From assembly GCA_039583875.1 (NCBI GenBank), contig CM077162.1, forward strand, positions 169,775,220 to 169,839,219: a stretch of DNA of 64,000 nucleotides, read 5' to 3'. Under the pieces are notes generated by a model. That model saw nothing but the letters and a program-made list of their open reading frames with translations, had not been told where the DNA came from and searched no databases. Shown piece after piece: positions 11,419-23,400 of the stretch (the first letter of the stretch is position 1; each line of letters starts with the position of its first letter). The position numbers were made by a program, and so were the translations under genes. The DNA is from Platanthera guangdongensis (taxonomy: Eukaryota; Streptophyta; Magnoliopsida; Asparagales; Orchidaceae).

Positions 11419-14400
11419 GTAGGTGTTTGTTATATTGCCCATAGACTCCTCTTCTGTACGGTTATTCGAGAACAGGTTTTTGGGTCGAATTTAATGTTAC
11501 TTGGTTATCAGTTACCTTTTCACTCTTTCTTACATCAACAGCCATTATGCATGCAACGTTATATAACGTGCTTGGCTTTGATTTAGGCTCGGTTTGGCAT
11601 GGTGGTGGAGGTCGTAAACGCATGGGTTACAACGTCATTCGTTAAGGATCCCCTAACAAACATCATCTGTTTGAACAAAAAAGTGGATGAAGTTCCTTAG
11701 GTGGGCCTTAACAAATGACAATTTAACCCCGTGTTGATGACGGCCACCACCTTGCCAAACAGAGCTTAGGCTTTGTTTGGCGTGGTGGTGGCTGTCATGA
11801 ACTCTGCGCCGACCTCGCCTAAACAGATGATGTTTGTTAGGGGATCCTTAACGAATGACGTTGTAACATGTTTATTAAACTATGGAATTTGTAAAATCTA
11901 CTGTTTTCATATCCCTCATTATATTGGTTAAAATTGGTGAACATGTTTTATTAAACTATGGAATTTGTGAAATCTACTGTTTGCATATCCCTCATTTGAT
12001 TGGTTAAAATTGGAGAACATGTTTTATTAAACCATGGAATTTGTGAAATCTACTGTTTGCATATCCCTCATTTGATTGGTTAAAATTGGAGAACATGTTT
12101 TATTAAACCATGGAATTTGTGAAATCTACTGTTTGCATATCCCTCATTTGATTGGTTAAAATTGGAGAACATGCTTTATTAAACTATGGAATTTGTGAAA
12201 TCTACTGTTTGATATCCCTCATTTGATTGGTTAAAATTGGAGAACATGTTTTATTAAACCAAGGAATTTGTGAAATCTACTGTTTGCATATTCCTCATTT
12301 GATTGGTTAAAATTGGAGAACATGTTTTATTAAACAATGGAATTTGTGAAATCTACTGTTTGCATATCCCTCATTTGATTGGTTAAAATTGGAGAACATG
12401 TTTTATTAAACTATGGAATTTGTGAAATCTACTGTTTGCATATCCCTCATTTGATTGGTTAAAATTTGAGAACATGTTTTATTAAATAATGAAATTTGTG
12501 AAATCTACTGTTTGCTTGGATACAATAACCTCAATACTTTCTGAAGGCTGATGATTTCACTTCCACACACTAAAGTAAGTGAAAATATAATCATCATTTT
12601 TAAACATGGTTTCTATCTAGAAGCAGCCTGATTGACCGTTAGGGCTCATTTGGTTACTTTTGAAAAGAATAAGTCTCAGGAAATGACAATTTCAATACAA
12701 AAAGAAGAAGAAAAGAAATGATGATTTCTCCACTTATTATTGTGAATGAAAATTTCACTATTGGGGGATGGTGGGGGAGTTGTTAGATTGTAAAGCCAAT
12801 TCCGATTTCTGATTTTATTCAGCCAAAATACAATCTATTAAGCTCACCATTTTCAGGACATTTTTTTACCTTCAAGCAACCGATGAGCCCCTCGATCTCT
12901 TTACAGATATCTAGAAAAGTCTTTATGAATAGTAACTTATGATTCTTGTTCAAATATGGAGTTTGCAATATTCACTTATTTGCTGATGTTGCCCCTTACA
13001 AAAGTTTCTGGTTATTTTCAGGGTTTGCCGTTTCATCTGCTCAGTTGGGATTGCCAGATGTTGGGCTTATCTCATATGGAGAAATGGTTGATCATGGATG
13101 TCGGATTACACAAGCTGTTTCAATTCCTGTTATTGGAGATGGAGATAATGGGTATGGGAATCATATGAATGTTAAGAGAACTGTAAAAGGCTTCATTCGA
13201 GCTGGTTTTGCGGGGATCCTTCTCGAAGATCAGGCAACTACTTAACTTAGTTAATTGGAAAAACATATTTATATCTGCCTTTTGGAGGAAAAAAATTTGA
13301 TGGTAAATATTGATACTTGTTTTGCTTTCAAGCTATCACCAAAAGCTTGCGGCCATACACGGGGAAGGAAAGTGGTTTCAAGGGAAGAGGCAGTCATGCG
13401 AATAAAAGCAGCAATAGATGCTCGGAAGGAAAGCGGATCTGATATTGTTATTTTGGCACGCACTGACTCCCGCCAAGCCGTGTCATTAGAGGAAGCATTG
13501 TGGAGATCAAAAGCCTTTGCTGATGCCGGAGCAGATGCTATTTTTGTTGATGCACTTGCTTCTAGAGATGAGATGAAAGCATTCTGCCAGATATCACCTT
13601 TGGTTCCGAAAATGGTATCTTAATCACTTATTAATACCCTACTTTTTTGTCCAAAATAAGTAAAATTTATGGTATATGTATATATCTATGTGTGTGTGAT
13701 ATTGCTAATGTGTTTATGTTTTTCATTTTATGGGATACTGTTGCGTCGACAAGTGTACTGATCGTAGTTAAGTAATAAAGTTTGGGGAGTTTAATCCCCG
13801 GATATCGATCTCTCGAGGAGTGCAAGTAGGGAGTGTTATTTCACTATTGAAAAAGTGATTGCAAGTGTTAACGTAAGCAAAGGGGGTTTGGTTTGGATTT
13901 TTCTAAGATTAACACTAAATAACCTATTGCGGGTCGCCGTCACCGCGTCTCTTTGGTGGATTACTCAAGAGAGTAATATGAAAGATGGATGAGCCAATGA
14001 GGGTCGCAATCACCTCTTCGCCGTGCATGCTTCTAGCAATCGCTAGAACGGCTGTATATCAACAAGAACACAACAAACTGAAGCTCAACAACACAATCAT
14101 GATCTAAGATATAACAACACATAGACATGCTGAAATACTTAAAATAAACAGTGTTCTAAACCAACAATCACACAACTACAAGTTCAGAGCAAAGTAACTA
14201 CAAGAGGAGGGGGAGAAAGACAACCAAACGCACGAAGGCTTTCCGAGATTCGCGGCCGGTGTCAAGGGTTGTCGGGCCTTGTCCGAGCTCGGTCTACGGA
14301 TGACGTCCGGGTTCCAGAAGGGCTCTCACTCCTTCCAATAACCCATCTTTTTCGTGAATAGTTGTTGGGCTGAATCTGTCCGGAGAACTCCACGGATGCA

Positions 14401-17400
14401 GCAACTTATGAGCTTGAAACGGAGCAAAGATGAAGCTATGCAAGCTTTTGGAGGAAGAATGGTGGCCGGATCAACTCTCCAACCAGGAGAGAGAAAATAA
14501 CGGCTGGAGGAAAGTTTCCCCGCTCAAAAGAGCAGAAAAGGGCGGCTGGGTCGGACTGGATCGGAACTCCTCCCAAGGGAGAAGAAATCTGCGCTTTAAA
14601 TAGAAGCAGGTCAGAAAAATAGGCACGCACGGTTTGGCGCACGCTCGTGCGCAAACCGTGCGATATTAACTTCCAGAACAAGTCTGCGGAAGGAGAAGCG
14701 TTGACCCGTGCGTTTTACTCGCGCACTGACGTTTCCGCCCGTGCGTGAAGGCAATCGCACGGGTAGTGACAGAGAGCAGAAAAACAAAATATTACAGGGG
14801 AACCGTGCGTTGTACTCGCGCACAGGCGCGTACGCCCATGCGTGAACAAAGTGCACGATTAACCATAGATTGGAACCAACCGAGAAAGCTACAGGAAACC
14901 CATGTGTTTCCTTCACGCACGGTTACGATGAAACCGTGCGTCAACCGTGCGTGAGGATCATCGAGCTCAGCTCGACGAAATTCGTTGAGCTCAACTCGAC
15001 GTTTCTCGAGCAGAACAAAACGCATGATCGGGCACAAACCGTGTGCTAAGTAAACGCACGACCGTGCGTTTCCCTCAAACCTGAATTCCAAACTTGGGGA
15101 AAACGCACCACCTGCATACAAACAAATAAATCTAAAGAGGACCCTCCAACAATGCAGAAATGCAACAAAAGCAACTGGAAAGAGCCCCTGGGGAGCACCA
15201 TGTACATACTTCCAACAACAGAATGCTCAATTGCACACCCTCGAGCCAAAACAGTGCACAAAACGGTTCATGACCGAACGATGCAAATATAACCGATAAC
15301 CGGTTGAAATGCAGTGCATGAGTGAGAAAACCAGCACAGATGAGTTCGAAAAATCCTATAAATATCAGACTCATCACACCGCCAGAATTAAACATTTGCT
15401 CGTCCCGAGCAAATCATCTTTCCGTGAACTAGAAAAAAGCTAGCTGACTTAGAAATTTTCAAATAAGGTAAAACGAGAAATCAAATACTTCATGGGCGTA
15501 GAAAATATAATAGGTAAAATTTTTAATTATACTACATATTTTATAAATTTCGACAGTCGTAAATAAATATGGTAACTACTCAAAATTAGAATCATGGAGA
15601 ATTGTGCGGTCATGCGTAGGAAGAAAGTATGCAGACCACTCAGTTTAGCATTGCCAAAGACCGAGGCTCGGGATCACCTCCAAAGAAATTCATCAATATC
15701 GGGGACCATATGCTTGCCCGTTCACACTCTCTCCACAACGCTAGTTTGACTCAAGCGTGAATCCGTAGGAACTTTGGTAAAATAATAGGGCTTGGAGTTT
15801 CAGTGAGGTAAACAAAGATAAAAAAAGAAGGCTACGCACCTAACCCAATTGAGCTCAACAAAAAGATATCCTCTCGCCAACAATATATGCAGGTGCACCA
15901 CACCACCAGACTTGAACTTGACAACACGGGTGTGTGCACCGCCTACCGCCACAAAATCTCAAATAGGATTTTCAATTACACATTTTCTTTTCACTTTTCT
16001 TTTCCACAATTAATTTTTTTTATACATATATCTTCTTGTTTTTATCATCTTTTTATTGTAACAACTTCATCAGATAAAAACTTTGGAGCACATCCACATA
16101 TTCACAAGGAACATCACCACATCAACACCTGATCATGAAAATATAAAACACTAAAGCTCAACTTGGGTGTGTGACTAGGATCGACAATGAGGCTTTGGTG
16201 AAATAATGGTGGAGCTGAATCAAAAGGAAAGATAGGCTCAAAATAGGCTAACAAGGATTATCGTTAGGATGGGTACAAGGCTCAACCGGGCCAAAATGAT
16301 GGCCTACATCACGCTCACGGTAGACTAATCATGCACCAATGCTTCAAGAGTAGCTTGGGACAAGTTCTTAGCCACCGAGAAAGACAATCCTTCCTCCCGA
16401 CTAGGGCAATACGAGGTTAGTGACAGCTACACACATTACTACACTACCGTTTGATTACTCAAGATTCAACACTTTTGAGTAGTACAAACAATATTTACAA
16501 ATACACAAAAGGTATAAATCTACAAGCATAAAGAAAAATTAAATCTATACTATTTCTACACACCATGAGCACTCGATTAGGAGCACTGCACGAGTTTCAC
16601 ACTACTCTATCCTAAATTCCTAAGCCAGCACCACTATTTTAAAGTTAACACAAAGGAAATAAATTTGACTTGAGCCGAGCTCGTGCTTAAGATCGCGCTC
16701 ATGTGGGTGTAGGTGCACGATGCAGACATGATAATATGGAAACAAAAAATGAAAAGTATGAAAGTGTTAATAGTGCATGTGCATAGGTAACCCGCATAAC
16801 TCTCCCCCATCAGACTTAAACTAAACAATCTATCCAAGATTTGCAATAAAAATAGAGAAATGAAAGTTGAGGGAGAGGTTACCCCATGCTCAACAAATGA
16901 GCATACTAGAAGATTGACGTTAATTTCAGCAGAAAGTCCACGGCCCAAACGAACTCCACCTGCACAAGAGAATATCTCCAACCACGCATACTATAAACAT
17001 ATAATAACAGCAACATAATTGAGTAAATTAAAAGCAGCAAAATTGGGTTGTCTCCCAAAAGCCACTTTTCTTTACCGTCCTTAAGGAGGACCAAATACCT
17101 GTATTAGCAGTTATATAAATATTGTTCAGAGCATAAGTTCACAACGTAATGAAAAAGTCTAAAGATACACACAACATTAAACAATAAATAAAACTAGAAA
17201 AAGCAGGAAAGGGGCCCCGGAGATCCTTCACTCCTCAGCTCAACGCTAACTTGTGATAGATCCCCCCAGTCATGCGAGATGAGGGCAAGACGAAAGCTTT
17301 AGTGCCCAGGGAAGACGAATCTCCCCTGCCCCTAACCTCTTTCTTCTCGCGCCGGCGGGCAAAATTCTGCTCCTTGCGCATGAGCAGTTCTTTTCTTTTC

Positions 17401-20400
17401 AGATCCACAGATGGGGATCTCTAGGGTGGTATAACCACACCCACCAATTCAGCAGCACGCCTATCTTTTTCATATGGGGGCATCCTTTCCTCACCCGCGG
17501 CGGGTGAAAGATCAGCCCAAGTCACCTGTTTAACAGTCTTACAAACTTTGTTCGGATAAATTGATGTTTTTAAATCAGTCTTCTGCACGCTTTCTACAGT
17601 CGTGCTCAGCTCATGTTTCTTCTCCACTGAATCTTGTTTCACGTCAAGTGACTCCGTCTCCGTTTCTCCTTCAGCTAACGTCAGCGGTTCTGCCACTTTC
17701 TTAACCCGATCTTGCTTATTCAGTACATAACCTGTCTCAGCAACACTAAATAAATCATTAAATAACAAAACATTCAATTTCACAAGTTCTCCAGGTTCAT
17801 TAGAAATTTTAGGGGGAAGTGACGGTGGTGAAGGCAAATCGAGCTTGGGAGTCAAGGTGATGCCGCTCGAATTGAATTGCAATGTAGCTTCACTGGCTTT
17901 TAGGAATGGGACCCCTAAGATGGGTTTCAATGTATTTCCCATGGGTCCTAACACCTGAAAGTCAGTGACTACAGCAGCCCAATTCAGAATCACTTCCACA
18001 TCTTTAATCTCTCCATCGGTCTTTACTACCGATCCATCAGCTAGCACTAGTGACTTCTGGACATCAGATTCGATATTTAAATTCAGTTTTTCAACATCTT
18101 GCAAAGCAAGAATGTTGCACGATGATCCAGAATCACATAAAGTTATCGTCTCCACCGCATTAATTCACATTTAACAGTCATTTCATTTTTATTGCACTCC
18201 TCCACAACCCCAGCACTCTTCCCTTGCTCACGGGGATTCTTCTCTGTATCACTTGGGAGGGTGCCGCGAGTACGCTCGGAGAACACTTGGGCCAGTTGCC
18301 CAAGCTGTGTCTCCAAGTTCCTCATGGAAGCAGTTTCAGTGGCCATATTAGATTGAGTCATATCCACAAACTTCTCCATCATTTCCTCCAGCGCACTCTT
18401 ACGAGTCCCTTGAATGTTCGGATTATAACCCGTATGAGGCGGTCGCGGCTGGCTACTAGGGGCTTGAGCATCAAATTGATGCTGGCTGCCCTACCACCTT
18501 TGACCGGGAGCGCATTTTGATTCCAGGAGAAATTAGGATGATTTCTCGTGTTGGGGTTATACGCATTATTATAAGGAGCAGTGCGGTTTTGACTATTTAT
18601 AAAATTTACATTCTCATCAAAAGTTATACCTGACGGCTCAGCAAAGGTCTCCCCAGCAGTGCATTCATAAGCATGATGGCCGGGTTACCACAACCCTGAC
18701 ACGAAATGTCCATAACCCGAGCTGGAGGAGGGGCCGATCTGGTCAACATCGTCCTTCCATCCAAAGTATGATGGCTCGCCTCAGCTTGTTGCACCACAAC
18801 ATTTACTTCAAACAAATTCCTCGCCCCTCTAGGGGCATTTCTTCCGGCGGTCCAGTATGTGCTATGGGAGGCAGTATCTCGAAGTAGCCTCAATGCCTCG
18901 TCAGGAGATAGGTTCATTATTGTGCCTCCAGCTGCTGCGTCGATCATAGCCCTGAAATTAGGCTCAATAGCAAAGTAGAATATTTCAACTAAATTCCACG
19001 GCTCACAGCCGTGCTGGGGGAATCGACGCTGCAGGTCAGCAAACCTCTCTCATGCTTCAGATAAAGTTTCCGGGTCCATCTGCCGGAAGGTAGCTATTTT
19101 CCTCCGGGCGGTCACAATTTTATCCGCCGGGTCGAATTTAGCTAAAAACTTAGAGGAAAGAGCCTCCCAAGTAGTAGCGGTCCCGGGCGCAATGGTATGG
19201 AGCCAGGTTTTGGCCTTGTCCCTCAACAAAAACGGGAACAGCCTCAGCTTTACTACGTCATCAGAAATACCGGCATAGCGGAATGTGCCGCAAATCTCCG
19301 AGAATTTCCGCCAGATGGAGCTGCGGATCCTCACTCAGCAAGCCCGAGAACTGAGTATTATTTCGGATCATGTTCAGAATGACGGGCTTTATCTCGAAAT
19401 GGTTGTTTGCGATGGTCCGTCCAAAGCCTGGGTAAACACTTCCCGCAGTAGGGGTTGTGAAATCACGCATTGTCCTAATGCGCGGTTGGACCACCTCTTG
19501 GCCATCAACAACCCGTTCATCGTGGCCATTTCCTACTCGGACCTAAATCTTCCATCCTTTCTTCAGCAGCAGCAGCACCGCAGGCGAGCTCGCCTAGCAC
19601 GCGTGGTTTCAAGCTCACACACGAGATCTTCAACCCTATCACTGGAGTTGGGATCTGTCATACAACACACAAAAAACAATCCTTTCAAAAATACCAAAAC
19701 ACTTACAAACTTTTTCAAAAGAAAAATACACGCAACGGTTGCACTTCCCGGCAACGGTGCCAAAAACTTGTTGCGTCGGCAAGTGTTTCGATCGTAGTCA
19801 AGTAATAAAGTTTGGGGAGTTGAATCCCCGGATATCGATCTCTCGAGTAGTGCAAGTAGGGAGTGTGATTCTCTATTGAAAAAGTGATTGCAAGTGTTGA
19901 CGTAAGCAAATGGGGTTTTGGTTTGGATTTTCCTAAGATTAACACTAAATAATCTATTGCGGGTCGCCGTCACCGCGTCTCTTTGGTGGATTACTCAAGA
20001 GAGTAATATGAAAGATGAATGAGCCAATGAGGGTCGCAATCACCTCTTCGCTGTGCACGCTTCTAGCAATCGCTAGAACGGCACTATATCAACAAGAACA
20101 CAATAAACTGAAGCTCAGCAACACAATCATGATCTAAGATATAACAGCACATAGACACGCTGAAATACTTAAAATAAACAGTGTTTTAAACCAACAATCA
20201 CACAACCACAATCTCAGAGCGAAGTAACTACAAGAGGAGGGGGAGAAAGACAACCAAACGCACGAAGGCTTTCCGAGATTCGCGGCCGGAGTCAAGGGTT
20301 GTCGGGCCTTGTCCGAGCTCGGTCTACGGATGACGTCCGGGGTCCAGAAGGGCTGTCATCTCCTTCCAATAACCCGTCTTCTTCGTGAACTAGTCGCTGG

Positions 20401-23400
20401 GCTGAATCTGTCCGGAGAACTCCACAGATGCAGTAACTTATGAGCTTGAAACGGAGCTTGGAGTTTGGAGAAGAGAATGGTGGCCGGAGATGAAGCTATT
20501 GCAAGCTTTTGGAGGAAGAATGGCGGCCGGATCAACTCTCCAAGGTGGAGAGAGAAAATAACGGTTGGAGAAAAGTTTCCCCGCTCAAAAGAGCAGAAAA
20601 GGGCCGCTGTGTTGTACTGGATCCGAACTCCTCCCAAGGAAGAAGAAATATGCGCTTTAAATAGAAGCAGGTTAGAAAAATAGGCACGCACGGTTTGGCG
20701 CACCCTCGTGCGCAAACCGTGCGATATTAACTTCCAGAACAAGCCTGCGGAAGGAGAAGCGTTGACCCGTGCGTTTTACTCGCGCACAGACGTTTCCGCC
20801 CGTGCGTGAAGGCAATCGCACGGGTAGCGACAGAGAGCAGGAAAACAAAATACTACAGGGGAACTGTGCGTTGTACTCGCGTACGGGCGCGTACGCCCGT
20901 GCGTGAACAAAGCGCACGATTAACCACAGATTGGAACCAACCAAGAAAGCTACAGGAAAACCGTGTGTTTCCTTCGCGCACTGTTACGATGAAACCGTGC
21001 GTCAACCGTGCGTGAGGATCGTCGAGCTCAGCTCGACGAAATTCGTCGAGCTCAAATCGACTTTTCTCGAGCAGAACAAAACGCACGATCGGGCACAAAC
21101 CGTGTGTTTCCCTCAAACCTGAATTCCAGACTTGGGGAAAACGCACCACCTGCATACAAACAAATAAATTTAAAGAGCACCCTCCAGCAATGCAGAAATG
21201 CAACAAAAGCAACTAAAAAGAGCTCCTGGGGAGCACCATGTGCATACCCCCAACAACAGAATGCGCAATTGCACACCCTCGGGTCAAAACAGTGCACAAA
21301 ATGGTCCATGACCGAACGATGCAAATATAACCGATAACTGGTTGAAATGCAGTGCACGAGTGAGAAAACCAGCCCAGATGAGTCCGAAAAATCCTATAAA
21401 TATCGGACTCATCAGATACATTAGTTGTTAAAGGTAGGTTTATCAATGCATGTACTTAGGTCGTCTGTCTAAGGTCTTATAAGTACCTTAACCCTTATGC
21501 ACCTTAAAGACTTAAATGTCTATTCACATGGAAGGACAAAGACGAGCAAGTTCTCTAGATACAATTAGCTAATTAGTAATTAGATTGGAAACATTTTAGA
21601 TGTTTGTTTTCTTTTTTTCCACTTGTATGAAGTTAAGGTATTAATTGTTTTATCTATTATGTTAAAGTAATGTAGCAACATTATATTTGAGCCTTTGCGA
21701 TTGTAATTAGGGATATGGAATGAATGTTAAGTCTTTTAGTCCTCTTAGTTTATAGTCTCTCCGTTTCATCTTCTTCAAGATTATTCTTCCTTATGTCGTC
21801 TGTCTACCCATGGTTCCCCCTCGAGCCCTTCTTCTCCATTAGTCTCATTCTCATATGATTCCACCCATCTTGACTGTAGCCCCGCATTTTGATTGTTATA
21901 AGTAACCAATGATTTTAGTAATAATAAACACTCAATAAGACTAGGGTATTTGATGACTTGAAAATTTATAGCACTGCCTTTGAAATGAATTTCAATTTTG
22001 TTGCCGTTGGAAATGTAAAAAATGTAGAAATTGTAAGCCAATTTCAAGAGACTAAGGGCCGTTTAGCACGCCGCTGACAGTCACGACGTGGTGGTGACAA
22101 TTCGTCACCCATTTGGAGTGACATTTTTGCTCTAGTGAGCTTTGGACAAGAAACACCGCCGTAATAAATTTAAGTTGGACATAACAATGGTTATGACCGT
22201 CATTAAGAAAAAAATTAATTTCAAACATAAAAATGTATCCAACTGCTTAGATGAGGTCGAGTTTTCACGAACGACATTTCGTAACCACCACTCTCACGAC
22301 TGACACCACCATGCCAAACGGACCTTAAGTGATCTCAAACATGATTTTGGAGGTATAACTTTTGAACTAGAAAGGTATAAAGAAGATTCCCGAAGGCTAA
22401 AACTTTGTAGTTTAATTGAGAAAATTGTTATTGCTTAACGACAAGTTGTTGAAAGAATAATGGATCTTAAAACTGCTGGAATATTGGTTCTTTATCTTTT
22501 GGTTTGAGACTAACAAATCTTAATTTGTATTTGATCTATCTTGCTTGTGTTTATAGTGTGCATGAATTATAGGTAAAATGGAGACAAGTACAATAGAGCA
22601 TGTTCGAGACACTCAGTTTCAGATTCGAAAAGAACTGTCACCTACCGCCGACGATACTATTATTGCCCGTAGTAGCCCTCGTTCTAGAATAAACAACTAT
22701 CAAGGAACAATTCAAGAAGACTTAGCGAGGCATGAAGTTGAATATAAAAAGCCTTACCGCGCTGCGATAGTGTTATCACCAGACGATAACGTTTAGGCAT
22801 CTCCATCAATCTGAGGCTAATTAGCTGCCAAATGAAGCATGCGATTTCATTTGGCGCCAAATATATTAAGCTATCGTGTGATAATGGGCTTACCGCGCAC
22901 GGGCTTCCAAATTAAAAGCCGAGGAGTGGGAAATCGACGTAGTAGCACTACTGCCCGACGATAGTGCTGCCACAGGAGATAAATCACAAAGTTCTATTTA
23001 AATATCATTTCGCTCCTCTCGGTGTCCCCACGGGCAAACACGAATATTATTAAGGGCCTCTTCGCCCCATAGCTCCAGAGGAGATCCAAGACCCCTATGC
23101 TTCAATTATAAGAGATTTCTAAGGTGTTGAAGATAGAAACTTATTCCTGACGAAGATCGAGCGCACCTACACGACGAAGATCCAGACTGCTCCTTCGACA
23201 TCGCCTTCAGAAATCCTTTCAAGGAATTTTTGCTTTCAAATTATTTTTATTCTACCTTTGTATTTTTGTTACTCTTTTTGTTCATTGCGATAATTTGCCC
23301 TTGTGTGGAGACTAGGTGACGCAGAAGGAATCTATAGGTGACGGAAAATCTGCGACCTAACCCTACATGCAATGCAAATCCTACAGTTAGATCACAATTG

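Larger units (their letters stand above)
13739..21414 (-). mobile_element. Complete non-autonomous Athila-like element (gag-protease only), TSD GATAC
   Basis: Two LTRs of about 1.64 kb (13739-15376 and 19769-21414) flank 4.4 kb of internal sequence. The 5-bp GATAC at 13734-13738 is repeated exactly at 21415-21419, so this is an intact insertion. Read on the minus strand it has a PBS like that of Athila, a degraded gag and a protease-like ORF, then about 2 kb without ORFs and no RT, RNase H or integrase. It would need proteins from a relative to move. It is antisense to the host gene, within intron 3. Confidence 0.92.
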
